From Brachypodius melanocephalos (lineage: Eukaryota > Chordata > Aves > Passeriformes > Pycnonotidae): a stretch of DNA of 64,000 nt. The notes under the pieces are model-generated. The model did not search any database and was not told the DNA's origin. It was given only the letters and a program-made list of their open reading frames with translations. Shown one piece after another: positions 10,001 through 23,590 of the stretch (its first letter is position 1; the number at the start of each line of letters is the position of its first letter). Both the position numbers and the translations under genes were made by a program. The stretch is from positions 8,179,316 through 8,243,315 of the forward strand of contig VZSR01000514.1 in NCBI GenBank assembly GCA_013398615.1, in the 5' to 3' direction.

Positions 10001-11059
10001 TTTACAATGTCCTTCTCCTCTGAGGTTTGCATTTTGATGAAAATGCTGACCACAGAATCAGAAAGAAATATCTGTGGTTTTAAGCATCAGCAGCCCATGA
10101 ACAAGTTACTTTGTCTGCTCTTTAAGAAAGGCATTTCTAAAGCACAAACACACAGTGAGTATTCAGGGAGGAAGTAAGACCTGTTCAAAATTCCAGATTG
10201 AAGCTTGTAAGATCTGTACTCAGTTCCCATTCTTGTCACAGGCTTCCTGTGAGGAATGAACAAGATGTCTTCAACTTTAGTGCCTCACAGGTGGAAGAGT
10301 TTTCATCACCCTTGACTTTTGTGAGCATAAACTCTGAATGTTTTGAGCCCAGTTGGACTCCAGGGCATCAGCAGATACTGGGCAGGGCTGCGCTGCATTT
10401 CAGAGAGTAACACCAAGGAACAAATAACAATTGCACAAATTAATCTTGCAGTGTGGCCTGACGAAAATGTGTGAGTGCTTCAAGGTGCTGATGATCTGGC
10501 TTCTCTAGAACAAGATTTTTGCACAAGTGAGCTGTTGTAGATGTAGCCTAACCAACCTTAACCTGACTCGACTGGATCCCAGCAAGGGCAGGCACTGAGG
10601 GTGTGAAGTTCTCTTCTCCTTGTGCCATAGCATTTATTCATCCCTTTGGGGTTCCCTTGGGGTGTGGGGACTGTTGTGTTTTCTGACCTGACCCCTCTGC
10701 TGCTGCATTTGTTATTTTGAGTGCAGGATATGTTTTGTGGAATCTGAAGTCATGTAATTCACTACAGTGTGAGGTTCTTCACCTAGTATTGGACAAATTT
10801 CATTGATCCAGATATATCCATTGCAATTTTGTTGTAATTAAGACAAAATCTTTATGCTGGATTGGGATCTTGGATGCATTTTTCTGGAATAGAAGAGAAA
10901 CACTCTTCTGCCATATCACCAAATGGAATAGCACCTGACTTTTTTACACAAAAAGAGTTAGAAAGCAGTTTTCTTAACATCTCAGAGAGTTTTGCTTTGT
11001 GTATTAATGGATGTTGTTTAGAAGTACAAGAGGGAGTCTTACAGCTCATGCGGCACTCA
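7051..11059. other. Intergenic, no gene recognised
   Basis: AT-rich sequence upstream of FAM204A. Only short open frames without family resemblance were found. No repeat was identified with confidence. Confidence 0.7.
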
Positions 11060-11190
11060 GATATGGAGCTAGGGCAAGGTACTTAACCTCTGCTTGGTTT
11101 AGTTTGTGAAACAAACAACACTATTTTAACTGCTTTTCAAGGATATTAGATGAAACTAATTAGTTTTGTATTTGTACTGCAATAGAGGTC
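11060..11190 (+). mobile_element. Weak MIR-like relic
   Basis: GGGCAAGGTACTTAACCTCT with GCTTGGTTTAGTTTGTGAAA, then AGATGAAACTAATTAGTTTT and GTATTTGTACTGC, is reminiscent of the MIR order. Identity is low, and chance or another SINE is possible. Confidence 0.35.
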
Positions 11191-12359
11191 TATATAATTG
11201 GAAAATCTTATAAGAATCTCAGTAGTTTTATTTTTGTATTGATTTAACTTTGAAGGGCTGATTTTTTTACTTTGTACTGTATTTGAAGTGTGCTATTGTT
11301 CCATTTTTATAAATAACAGCTGATTTTTCAAGCTCCTGTAACGAACCTATTTAGTCTCTGTGTATGCCAATGCCCTCTACTGGTTTGAAACACAATCGCT
11401 TAGCAGAGGGTATTGCTGTTCTCCTTTATTGAGAAAACTGTAACATTTAAATTATTTTCCTTTTGAGAGCAGTAGAATTTTGGTTGTGTAGCCAGGCTTT
11501 CTATGAGGTGCAAGAAGCTGCACCATGAGTAGGCTGACACCTGGGTGACTCTTGTGCTACACGTGTGATTCTGTGCCAGTTTTCTCATTGCCTTCTGTGT
11601 TTTTGTTTCACTGGATTTGCTGTTCTTGCTATGAAGGCTCATAGGTAGTAATCCTGAGAGGGAAGAAGACACACACTTGAGAGTTGCTCAGTACAGAGCT
11701 TCTGTGTAGATGTTCCCTCAACACAATGGCCACCACTCTAAGGAGCCTCTCTGCTCTCCAGCCTGGTCCAGGGCCTTCCAAAAGTGTGAGGGGTGGTTGT
11801 GTTGACAGGCTGTGATATAAACAACCCTTGAGGCACAGGAGCTGCAGAAGTAATGAAGTGCCTTGAGGAAAAAGTCTGAACTATCAAGGGATGGATCCAC
11901 TCCCCCCTGCCACAAACCAGGGGTCACGTGGCGGAGGAATGTGTATCCACAGATAGTGCTACCTTCAGAGAACTCTACTTACAGGTAAGTAACTCTTCTT
12001 TAAAGGAGGTATCTTTGTGTGGCAGACTGTTTATGGGAGCAATTTGAATTGAACTTTAAATGAAAAAGGCCTATCTCTGTAAGTGGTAATAATTTTAGTC
12101 ATCTCGCTGTGGCTAGGGGTTGTGGAATTCATTAGCACAGATTAACATATAAAGTGGGTGAGATATCTAATAGCAAACGTAGAGGTTTAGGGACCTTAAT
12201 TCATCACTGAATGAACAGCGTGTACAGTATTAGGGACTATGAAATTTTTAATTTACACAAAGTGTCCAAGAATATAGGGAATAAATTTAAACCCAAAACA
12301 GATAATGGAGCTGTGCCCTGCCTAGCTGGCAAGTTGAATTGTTTTTACACTGAGTGAAG

Positions 12360-12960
12360 AAAGCTAATTATCCCAAGCACAAGGAGACTGCTAAAAATAA
12401 TAAGATTATAAAGAATAATTTGCTGATATAATTACAACAAAATTGGGTACACACAATCGTCAGATACATGTATTGCTTGACCTGGGCGAGAAAGTGAAAT
12501 AAATCCTTCCTCTATAGCCTTCGTAAATTTGTTTTTATCATCTCCAAGTGGTGTTTGCACAGGCAGCACAATTTGCATGTGTAATGTGGCTGTACAAATT
12601 GACAACAAGTAAATTATTCAAGGAAATAGGCTGGTCGTGGGTCTGAACTATCTCGCAAAGCCTATTCATTTTGAAGAATCACTGAGATGTGAAGCTCATA
12701 CATCAACCATTTTCTGACAATCCTCAGACTTATTGTCTCCTAAAATGTCATTATGGCTATTATTTATGAAGCTAATTCATTTATTAATATATATTTAACT
12801 CTGACTTGTCATGCACCTTAGCAGGCATTCTGTGCACTGCATATTTTTGAATAGATGAAAGAGTTTTGCATGCTTTAATGATTACTGTAAGCTGCTATAG
12901 ATTTATAGAATGCAGCTTTATTATCTGCTTGCATTAATACCTTTTTGTAACTTTTTTTTT
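12360..12960. promoter_or_regulatory. Candidate conserved noncoding element
   Basis: AT-rich sequence of mixed complexity with repeated homeodomain-like words (GCTAATTATCCC, AAGCTAATTCATTTATTAA, CTTTAATGATTACTG) and ATTTGCATG/TTTGCATG octamer-like sites. No repeat family or open frame was found. Confidence 0.33.
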
Positions 12961-15846
12961 CCTTAAGGCCATCAAATATAAATGGCAAATGACATATCCA
13001 AAAGATTGTATAAAAAGAGAGATTTTCTCAGAGTTCGTTGAATTTTAGAATAAAATGAGGTAGCTAACTGTTAAGGCCTAAGTCACTTCTAAGAATCTAT
13101 AATAATTATTTTGATTTTTTGTGTATTTCGCTGAAAAATAAGGAATAAACTATATAAATTTAAATGTTTACTGTATTTTTCTCTTTGAGGACAAGTGGCC
13201 ATCTTTTGATTATACAGTGGGAGTAGAGTTTGAAAGGGGGAAAATGTAGCAGATGGGAAATAGATCTGTTTTGCTATGGTATATATATAATATGGGTAAT
13301 TTCCTTCATATAGACCAGTCCTTAGGAAATGAATAGCACAGAGAGTATGGATTATGAGGTTGCCTACAGTTCTTGGAGTTTTTCATCTTGATTCACTTAT
13401 CTTTAGGGCATAGGGATCACAGTAACCCTTTCCTGACATCTACACAGTGTCAAAAACCTAAAAATTACAATCTGCTATAAGAAAAATATTTGAGATAGTT
13501 CTAAATTTTATTAAACACACTGGATTCAGATTAAAGTTGTAATTATGGCAACAAACTGGCTAATTTAAATGCATAGTTGTTATGCCTGTATGGTCCATTT
13601 GACTATTTTCAAAGGACCTATGATCACATTTGGAGGTTACTGTCCTGATTTGGAAGTCATGAGCTCCTGCTTGTGATGCTGATGTCACCCACAGATTTGA
13701 TAGGTCACTTGGTCCTGCTCCCTCAGTGTTTGTTCCCACCTGTAAGATGAGGATCAGAAGTTTGCCTCGTCTCCTGATGGCACAAAGGAAGAACACGTAG
13801 GGGTAAAAGAACTCTCTGGGTAGAGTTGTTCTTTAGCATTAAAATTAGAAATTGTCATGTTTTTCACCTGCTCCCAGGATGTACCAGGTAGTAAAAGCCG
13901 TGGGATTATATTACACCATGGAATAGACAGTCTATGACCAAGCAGGAATTTCATTCTCATTACCTTTCCATCTTACAGGGCTGGGTTCTTCATGGCCAGA
14001 GCTATTTCACCTTAAACAGAAGAACAAAAGAAGGTTTTCAATGCCAAGACAAGGAGTCTTTGCAAAACAAAGGATTATCAACCCTTTAGGTTGCATGAAG
14101 GTCTTTTAAATCTAATTTAGTAGTGGTAAATACTCTAGATTTTCATATTGGAAAACCTGTTACTTTGAATTCTTCAACTTCTTTAGAATGTGAATAAGAA
14201 CACAAAAAGTTATATAGGAGCAAACTTAAGGGACTGAAATAAAGGGTGCCCTGAAAACCCAACTCAATCCAGACAAGGGCAGAGAAAGTAGTCATGTGGT
14301 TCTGAGTTTATGTGGGGAATAAATAAGGCTTTTTCATGTCTGGAAGTCAGTAAGAATGATAACTTTCTGTGCTTTGGAAATAGAAGCTTATGTTTTCTAA
14401 AGTAATCTGGTACTTGTAATTTCAGGTGCCTTCTTGAGACATCTTAGAAAGTAAACCCAGAGTTGTAGAATACTTTTTTTAAGCAGAACCTTGTCAGGTG
14501 ATCTAAATTTGCCCTATGGTAACTCCAAATGGTTTAAAATTAGAAAAAAAAACCCCACATTATTGAGCTTTTGGAGCTTGAATATATTTTACCTCTTCAG
14601 AAACTCCCAGTATAAGCATTGGTTGTTCTTTCAGATGGACATCAATCATTCAGTAATCAATGCCTTTAGAGTTTTTGATCTTGATGGCCATTTTCAGCTA
14701 AAAGAAGATATTCACAAGCTCTCTGAAGGCTTGTTGGCTGCAGCCAGTTAAAGATAGAGACTGAAATTAATGCTAACACTGAATTGGTGTGGAAGGCTGA
14801 TTGCTAGCATATTTTGTGTTTATGTTTAATATGAATATTTAAATAATCCCAAAATGACATGTTGAAGAAGAAAATTCATTGAGTGTTCTCTTGTTATATC
14901 ACAACATTAGAAATTTCCCACTTACATTTTTTACAAATCAGAAAAAAAAAAGAAAGAAAGAAGAGATTGACTGAATTGTTTAAAAAGAGCTTTTACTTTT
15001 TTTCATCCGACAAGGGATTACAGACTTCTGCAAAGACCTGGTATGGCACATCAAACTAGTTCATGCCATTGCTGTTTATGGTAGTGGAGCTATTTTTTTC
15101 TCTTTGGGAGATGGAAATTCCACCTGCTACATAAGATATTAATTCATCTTTATTCAGTAACCTGTAAATTCAGAGTGTAGAGAAGGTGCAAATCTGCTTG
15201 ATAGCTCTGGACAAAATTTTTTCAGCTGTGATTTTCTGAGTGGCTCAGCTGTAGAGCCTCAGAATGATGTGTGAAGAAAGTGCCCCATCAGGCTGCCTGT
15301 GCAGCTCTTGCTGCTGCTCCTGATGACACTAATCCATATTCCACTTCTAAGTTGGCTGCTTCTCAGGGAAACGCTGCTGCTTCAACATCCTTTACTGCTG
15401 ATCCTGTTTTACATTCCTATGAATTCTCCTATCCTCTTTTATAAGCAGAGAAAGTAAACACCATTTATTGTTTCATAAAACACCTTTTGTGAACCACACA
15501 ATCATTGGGCGTTCCAGCTGCAGGGCCTTGTGCTGTGTTTTAGTGTCTCCTGTGACAGTCCTTGGTGGCTACCAGCTGTATGGACAGCCTGAGTGACCAG
15601 TTTGAGATTCTTCCAAAGTGTCAGGTCTCTGTAGCTGCAAAAATCAACTCATTTTACTGTCTCAGTGTGTCAGGAAATGCCAGCTGACACCCAGGGAACT
15701 GCCTGGAGCTGGCTGCTGCTAATCCTTTCAAAGGGGGCACCTCCAGGGAAGGACATGCAGTGAGCAGCTTCCAGATACTATAGTTGCAACTAACCTACCT
15801 ATCCCTACCCCAAAACTGCTTTTAATTATACCAATAGGTATTTTGG

Positions 15847-15895
15847 AAAAAAAAAAAAGTTTGAACTCATATTAAAAACAAACAAACAAACAAAT
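15847..15895. repeat. A12 and (AAAC)n simple repeat
   Basis: Twelve A are followed after a short spacer by AAAC/CAAA units (about 15876-15893). Confidence 0.88.
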
Positions 15896-16803
15896 AACAA
15901 AGGAAAACATAAACCAGTATTGTGTATTATCCCTCCTTCTGATGCAGTCACCCAATCAAACATCATTATTCATTGTGCAGCTAAAGGATGCTAACCATCA
16001 AGATACCTTGGGAATGCAATAAGAAGAACAGGGCTGTAAACCCCAGGGCTTAATCCTGATCAAATTCCAAGTTCAACGATGATATTTGCCCCCTAGACTG
16101 ATAACCAATTCTTCACTTTAGTTTTAAACATTTACACAGTATTGCCAAGTGCTGACAGCTTCAGAAATAGCAGTTGCATATCAACAGTGGACATTGACAT
16201 ACCATATTGTTAATTATATTTGCAAAGCATGTTGGGATTCTGAGGGATAGAAGAGTCACTGGAAAGGGTAAGGTAATTGGTGTGTATATTTAAGGGGATG
16301 AAAGGGTCCTGAACATACATTGTTAAGTGAGTGCTGTTTAATTTCTTTTAATAACCTCAATGGTCTTTGATTAGAAATAAACATGTCAGGAAAAATTATT
16401 TGTTTAAATAAAAGAAAGGAATTAATGGTTGTAAATCAACACACATTTTGGAAAATGTTTCTTCTTAATTCTACATAAGACAGGTCATCATAATTTAGCA
16501 CATTAAACCATCATTTTTCAAGAGTAATTTTCCAAAAGCTTTAAGGTTGGAATGTTGTTAAAAAATTTAATGTGATACTTACAATAAATAGAATCCTATT
16601 TTTTTTCTCATTGAGCATTGTCTTGCCTACTTGCAGTTTACACAGAGCTGGATTCCAAGAGAAAGATATAGTTTAAGCAATGGAGACATCATCTATACCA
16701 TCTCTTATCTTTTAACAGCCCATCATTTATGTTGTAAGAACCCAGGATATTTTCTTCATCCTTTTTTCCCATCAAAACTACATAGTATTGCTGTGCTTCT
16801 TCC

Positions 16804-16821
16804 TTTTTTTTTTTTTTTTTT
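16804..16821. repeat. T18 homopolymer
   Basis: Eighteen uninterrupted T. Confidence 0.93.
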
Positions 16822-18884
16822 CCTGGGAAAATACATGCTTTGATAAGGGCTCACTTAAATCAGTGTTGAGTATTTTAAGTTCTAAATTTAGAATTCTAAA
16901 TTACAGTAGTGTTCCTACTCTAAATTCTTCATATATTTAGTTTCATCTATTTCAAAGTGTCAGAAAGCCACCACACATATTTTCTATATATTGAACTGTG
17001 TGTAAACAGCAGAAGTCTATCTGATGTGGATTTCTGAGTGGTTTGGGATTTTTATTAAGGTTTGCACCTTCTTTACTGCCACTGTTTTATTCTGGGTAGA
17101 CACCAGTGAGATTGATTCCTCTAGCCTGTCTTTTGGTGTAGGAATCAAATCCAGGCTGGTTTGTATCAGGTCCTTGACAAAATCCAGAAATATTAAATTT
17201 TAGTATTTGTTTAGGTTCCTAAATTGAATCTAATGAAGTTAAGAGTCCTAAAGAATGGATGCCTCTTTTGAGGTGCAGGCACCACTTGGCAAATAGTGTT
17301 TTTTAGGAGTGCTTTGAATTTCTTCATTAAGTGGCTGCTGCATTTTGCAGATGGTTGGATCAGCAGTGAGATCTGTGCAGCTGTGTGTGGTTGGCAGACA
17401 GGTGTGTAATTTCTGCATTTGTGAGTTAACCATCAGCAAGGAATAGATTCTAGCAGCAATGGGGAGGAGTTGAGTGCAAGGTTAACCTTGCTGTTCACAC
17501 TTCTACACAGCCAGTGTCAAATTCTGTTTTGTATTGGAAAGCTCAGCTGCCTCCCCTGTGGTGCTTTCATGCATTCAAATTGCCAACTTCTCAACAGTAA
17601 AGAGTTCTTAAAATATTTAGTGTTTATGAGAATGCAGAGTAATACAGTGTGTTTTGGAAGTGACTGAAACATGCAGTATATGGATCATGAAGTGGAGAGG
17701 GATAGTGAACTCCTATAATACTTGTTTACACTGTGTTGGGTAGTGGCAGGTTTATGTATAATCGTGGAACAATCTGACTCTCTTCAAAACAGAAGTGGCT
17801 TTTTACCAAAAAAAAATTATTTTTTTTTTAAATTACCTTTACATTCTTTATATATTTCCAGTTTGACACTCTTATTTAGGGAAACACCTCAAAAGCACAA
17901 ACTACCTGAAGTTTTGCCATTTCTTGTGTAGCAACGAGGTAAATTTTATGCAGCAGTTCTCTCAAGTATTCTCTTCAAACTTGTAAGACATATAAACAAA
18001 AAGGGATGATAGAGGGAAAAGCTATTACTTGTGCAAAAGTCCATGTGTTGCAATGAAAGAAATTATCCACAGCAGTCACTTTTGGAAGTCATCTGTGCTA
18101 TATTTTATCTTCCTGAAAGTTAGAAATATACTTGAGATTGAAAAAATTGAGATTAAACATGCTGAGATAGAGATGGATTAGGGAGCAATGATATGTTTAT
18201 TAGTCGCCTTCAGTGAATAATCCACTCCCCTTTCCCATACACTCGGTTTCCACTGATTCACATAGAAAATGTTAAGAGATGGTTGTTAAACTCAATCTGC
18301 CCCATACATTATTACTTCAGGACTGTGCTATTTGGTGTACTAATCTCAATAAGATGTATGTATGTATTTTCTTAAACTTCCAGAGTCATGTTTCTGAGCA
18401 TTTGAAGCATAGATCCTATAGGATTACCTAAATCTGACACTTATCTGGGTAAAAGCTAATATATAAAGCGTCATAGCTAATCACATGTTTTTTATACTTG
18501 CCCGTGGAAAAGAAAGAGTTCTGGAAGTGACACACTAACAAATAATACGTAATCTGTACACGTGAAGTAATCTTTACTGCTTTGTTACCTCTTAAAAATG
18601 CGACATGCACCACTCACAACTGCAGCTTGTTATCTTCATAGTTGAGAATCATGATATTTATTGTAAGTAGCACAGTAAATAAAACATCACTGAAAATTTG
18701 AATTGAGAGAAATTCGCTGATTGGAATTCCAAGGCATACTGTTGGGTTTTTTTAGTCATATAACTTTAAAGTACAAATCAGTGGCAAAACTCTGTTCTTA
18801 GTTATACCCATATGGAAAGAAAATATGTAATCATGAGATTACGTGAGAGATTAAAACACCAGAAGTCTTATTTTGCACATTTTC

Positions 18885-19040
18885 ATAAAATCTGAGGTCT
18901 GGAAGGAACTATCTAAGTTCATCTAGTCTATCTAACACAACCCAAAGAAAGCTTAACTATGTCATCTTTATCGTACTCTACCTCACTGTTCTTTATAGTC
19001 AAAAGCTGTCTCTAAATACTTAACAGATGTCATTTGGACT
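18885..19040 (-). mobile_element. Possible old CR1 relic
   Basis: The plus strand has a CR1-like start (TCATAAAATCTGAGGTCTGG, AAGGAACTATCTAAG, TTCATCTAGTCTATCT) and later ACTTAACAGATGTCATTTGG, resembling the 3' region of older CR1 families. Divergence is high, so the call is tentative. Confidence 0.45.
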
Positions 19041-22000
19041 GACGGTTGAACCTATTCTGCCTTCTAACCAAACCTGACCCATAAACCGTTCTCTAACTTT
19101 CCTGTTAACAAGATAAAATCCAAACACAAATGTATCAAGAAATATATTTGCTTCTTGTACTTACTATAAGATGTCATGAAATGCCCCATGCAAATTTTGA
19201 CTAAAAAAATAAAACTATAAATATATAAAACTAAAAATAAATAAAAAATAAAACCATAAACAGAAATTATAAAAAGCAATGTCTGTTACTTCCCTTATTT
19301 CTGTGCTATGAGACTATAGAATAATAAATGGAACATTGTGTCAGACACAATCCAGTATGTATTCTAGTCAGATATTTTTCAAGTGTGGCAAGACAATCCA
19401 GCTTCCTAAAAGAGTGTTAAAATCAACCTTACCTTGCTTGTGCCCAAAGAAGCCCAACTACATGTGCTATTAGTGTATAGCTATCATAAAAATAAATTAG
19501 CCAGTCTGCATTTTCAGGTTAATCTTCACTTTCATAATTGAATCAGTAATTACTATAAGTTAATATAATTAGGTGCTAACACTTAATTGAGAATTATTTA
19601 TTCAAGAATCTTCACTATTGTAACATTTTTTTATAGCTCTAAATTATTCTGAGTAATGGACTGCATCAAATAAGCTTAACCAGAAACTGAATGGACATTA
19701 CTTGGAATCTTGCATTCAGCTTTTCTGAACTACTTTTTATCACTAATGTTTTTGTGGAAACAGAAGTAGTGGTTTTGGCAGTCCTTCTAAATCCACCCAT
19801 GGCTGAAGTGCCACCTGAGCATTTTCAAAAGGTTGAGCCAAATTATGTTGGAGAGAGCTCTGCTGTGTCCAGTAGTTGTTGCTGAATGTCCCAAGAAGGC
19901 ATTTCAAGTCTCTCAGAATAAGTGACTTACAAACCCTCATCAGTATCTGGTGATTGCATGTGTGCTTCCACCTTTAGCCTCATATCCAAACATGGATTCA
20001 TAATGTATTTATTTCACAAAAAAATGAGTCTTTATATCGTAGTATATGATATAAAGTGCTATGGCTAATAAACCTGAATACACCATGATGCAGTTTAAAG
20101 ATCGTCTCAAAGAACAGTGCGATTTTCTCTGAGAGATTTCTTCTATTTGGATTAAATTAATCCCTGTCAGTAATTTAGTGAAGATACACCAGTTAAACTC
20201 TGCGGCTTCACCTTTGTTGTCTGTGCTTGAGTCAAGGTTCACTTTTTCTCTACCATATGGTTTGAACAAGTTGCATTTCTTCTGTGTGCTTGAATTTGCT
20301 TGACTTTGTCTCATCCTTCTCTTTGACTGCTGCACCTGGTGACCCAGTGTTGCCCAAAACATAAATCAATGTGTATCACTTGTGAGGTCTGTCAGGGGAG
20401 TCTGGGCTTGAGTGTGAGCATGAGTCTGGAGGTAACATGACAACAGATTAAGAGAATATGTCTAACTCTGGTATATAATACTCAATATGCAAAATTAAAG
20501 CAATATGGAATAATCCACTTTTTACCTGGGTCCTCCTATAAATCAGGTCAATTGCACAGAAGGAAATATGAAAATTCAGAAGGCAACTTGTGTGTTGCAT
20601 CCAAATCTTGCATTGCTGATTCAGTGTATTCCAAACCAAGATGTGTCTAGGTGAGCAGTTCACAGTGGTTTCATTTGCTGGTTCAGCAGAGAAAAAGTGC
20701 ATTTTTCAAAACGGTGTGAGATTGTTAAGCTGACTTCCAGGGAAGTCAGTGTTGGTTGTGCTCTTAGATGTCTGTTTCCCACTTTATGAAGTAACAATGA
20801 AGGGCAGTAGGTTCAGCAGAACTTCAGAATTACTTTGATAAATTTGTCAGAGAGAAGAAATATTAAAATCTGTGGACTGTCTGTTTGCCTTTTTTCTTGA
20901 AATATAAATTAATTATGACTATATAAAAACCTTTTACCATAGCTAATTAATCAGAATCTCCTAATAAACTATGTGTCGACAGCACTGTATGTCTAATTAA
21001 CTTTTTCACTTCAGAATTGTGCAGTTGAATAATGAAGAAAACATTACCTGATGAATTCTTTTATTTTATGATGATATCTCTAGAGACAGAAAAGACAGAG
21101 CAGCTTAAATGCCATCTTAAATTACATCTTGGCCTTGGCAAGCTTTCAGCTGGTTTTGATTTGCATGGAAACCATTTTTGTAAGACTCATATTCTCTGAA
21201 AAACAGAACTTAAAGCTATAACTAGAATAAATTATCTATAGCTATTTAGGGCTCTATTAAATCTAGATGCTAGGCACCCTTTTCACATGCAGAATGCAAT
21301 GGAGCAGCTTTTAATACCCTGTCAACCTGTTCTGTGAAAAGTCGATTGGGCAAGGAAGGTTTGATTTTGCTGGTTTTATTAAAATATCTTTCCTCTCCTT
21401 ACACCATCATGAACCACTCAGCCTAATTTAAACCAGGCAAATTCACCAATCTGTCTTGCATGTCTTTAGAAACAGCTTTTATTTTTTAAAGTGATGATAT
21501 CTACCCATAACTGTTGGCATGCAAGCTCAAGACACAGTTATTCGTACACTGCTGATAGGGAATTGTTCTTTCTATGATACACCAACATATAGAGCACGTT
21601 GATGGATTAACTGCATCCCTGCCTCTGTCTTTTGATTGCATCATCCTCTCTGCAGCCAGTTGACTTATCCCCAGGACACAGGGGAAGGGTCAAATCAAAT
21701 CCACTTAGACTCTTGTTAGCCAACCTTTTAAGTTTGTTATGCTTTCGTAATTTAGAATATGTCCACTTGTAGTGCTGCTGTGGAATGTAAGTCTCATCAC
21801 ACAGGATCTCATAAGACTTCTTAGTACAGTAAAATTACGCTCCGATGAAGTCTTAATAGTTATTTACATCAGAGTTTAATTTGATCAGTCTGAATTCAGT
21901 GCTCATTTACTGTGGTGCAGACCAGTTAAACCAAGGAAAGTTCTTTGGGTGTGTAGTCATGAGAAAAAGGAAAAGTAATAAATATCTTAAAAGCAAATGC

Positions 22001-22349
22001 TCGTAATTTTTGCACTAAATACTTCAAAAACTTAAAAAGACAGTTGTTCTCTATTTCATCTGCTGTGCCTCCTGGAAATATTGATCTAGATCATGTTGTC
22101 AAATGTGCTTTAAAAGTAGGAATGTCTTGTCTAAGCATTGGATTTCCATCTGCCAAGTCTTTTCTCTGTGGATCCTTACAACATTACCAGGAAAAGTTGC
22201 AGTAATACAAAGTGGTTTTTTCTTGTGGTGCATAGAGGAAAAATACACAAGACTAATCCTAGCTAATACTGACACTCAAGGATATGTAGAGATGTGAAAA
22301 ACTATTGCAACTTAGTAGAGATAAACATATATCTTTTATACATCCTAAT
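19041..22349. other. Intergenic, no gene recognised
   Basis: The stretch contains an A/T low-complexity patch at about 19.20-19.27 kb and the candidate element at 20.89-21.20 kb. Open frames near 19.7 and 20.0-20.4 kb have no similarity I recognise. Confidence 0.7.
20885..21200. promoter_or_regulatory. Candidate conserved noncoding element
   Basis: The block has many TAATTA-type words (AAATTAATTATGAC, AGCTAATTAATCAG, GTCTAATTAAC), a CAGCTG-like/CAGCTGG site, an octamer-like ATTTGCAT and GTCGAC, with no simple repeat or open frame. Confidence 0.35.
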
Positions 22350-22745
22350 ATAAGCAATCTGAAAATGTGTACCTTAAGTTCAGATTTAGAGCATGTTAGA
22401 GAGTCAGCCAGTCTGACCTCCATGGTTAATGAATTCCATGAGGAGCGAGCAAACACTAAAACTGCCCTGTAGCTCAATGTCTTCAGCCAAAAAGAACTAA
22501 TCCAATTGACTGAGACCAAAGAAAACGACTGGGGATGTATGGTTCCAGAATGTCTCTGAGGTATTCAAACCCAAGTCAATTTAAGGACTTGTAAGTTAAT
22601 AACTAGGACTTTACACATAATCCTATACTTTACAGGTAGCCAGAGAAGGTTTTTTACAACCAGGGTAATGTGATTTTCATGCATGGTGTCAGTCAAAATT
22701 TCAGCAGCTGAGTTCCAGACTAACTGAAGTTTCTTCATGAGTGCA
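22350..22745 (-). mobile_element. L2-type LINE fossil (C-terminal end of the reverse-transcriptase ORF)
   Basis: The minus strand encodes a recognisable copy of the C-terminal part of an L2-clade ORF. Residues at 22732-22577 read KLQLVWNSAAEIL, then HITLVVKNLLWLPVKYRI and KVLVINLQVLK. This matches the L2 pattern LQ.VQNAAARLL...HITPVL..LHWLPV.YRI.FK.L...FKAL. After one in-frame TGA near 22565 the same frame resumes with SYRAV..., WNSLTMEVRLADSL and KVHIF (about 22475-22355), equal to the L2 tail RAFS..AP.LWNSLP..VR.A.SL..FK..LKTHLF. It is inactive, but both conserved blocks remain in one frame. L2 is ancient in amniotes and mostly silent in birds. Confidence 0.72.
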
Positions 22746-23484
22746 ATAGTGAGGCCAAGAGAATGCCGAAATGGAATTGCGTTATTGAGTTCTAGAGTGG
22801 GCACAGCCAAGCAAACCTGTATCAGCAAGGGCAGGTACCATGGGAATTTCACTATGGTTTAAACCAGAAGGAAATAAACCTGTCAGTAACTAACTCAACA
22901 TGAATACTAGAATATACAACAGCCTCAGTTATTGCCTGCTATTATGTCATTAAGTCTCACCAATCAAATATGTTAAAGCAGTGCCTTTTGAACTTTGAAT
23001 CTATAAAAGTTGGAGCCTGTATTATAACTAGTCACATTTTCAGTACATATGTGTTAGCTGTAGCAGACACGTATTGAGAGAGAGGGTGGGAAATGGTTTT
23101 CTGACAGAAAAAATGTCAGTGATAAAGGGTTGCTTTTTCCTTTTCATGTTCAAAAAAGTTAAACTGTTATTTCCAGACACTTGATTCCTGCTTTAGAATT
23201 GACTGAGTGAAGGATATCATTTTCATCTTCAGTGGTTGTTGTTGTAATGATGAGCTGTTTGTACCTTAACAGATGATAAATAGATACATAGACATTTAAG
23301 CATAGAGCCACCTGAGTTCATCTTTAAACTTGCCTCAGCAGATGAAACTTGCTTTTCAATAGCTCTCCTCAGATATATTGCTGAAAGTTAAGATACGAGA
23401 ATCAATCATTAGGGATGAAAGCACTGGGTATTTATCGGAGAAAGGGTTATTAAAAGAAGATCAGCAATGGTTTTACCAAGAATA

Positions 23485-23590
23485 AATCCTGTCAGACAGA
23501 ATATGACCGAGTTCTTTGAAGGAATGACAAAAGAAATAAATGATGGGAACGTGGTGGACATAATTTATGTAGACTTCAGTCGGGGTGTAG
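23485..23590 (+). mobile_element. Relic of a non-LTR reverse transcriptase (CR1/L2 group), motif A region
   Basis: The plus strand reads TEFFEGMTKEIND followed by VVDIIYVDFSRG. This resembles the CR1-group stretch before and through reverse-transcriptase motif A (T.L..F.E..T...D.G..VDVIYLDFSKAFD). The first catalytic Asp (in VDFS) is kept, but the following AFD is lost and similarity stops at about 23590. Only about 35 residues are readable, so the family is uncertain. Confidence 0.6.

Larger units (their letters stand above)
11191..18884. other. Intergenic, no gene recognised
   Basis: Noncoding as far as can be read. It holds the candidate element at 12.36-12.96 kb and simple A/T runs near 15.85 and 16.8 kb. 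A smaller G/C-richer patch around 15.25-15.75 kb shows no gene structure. Confidence 0.7.
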
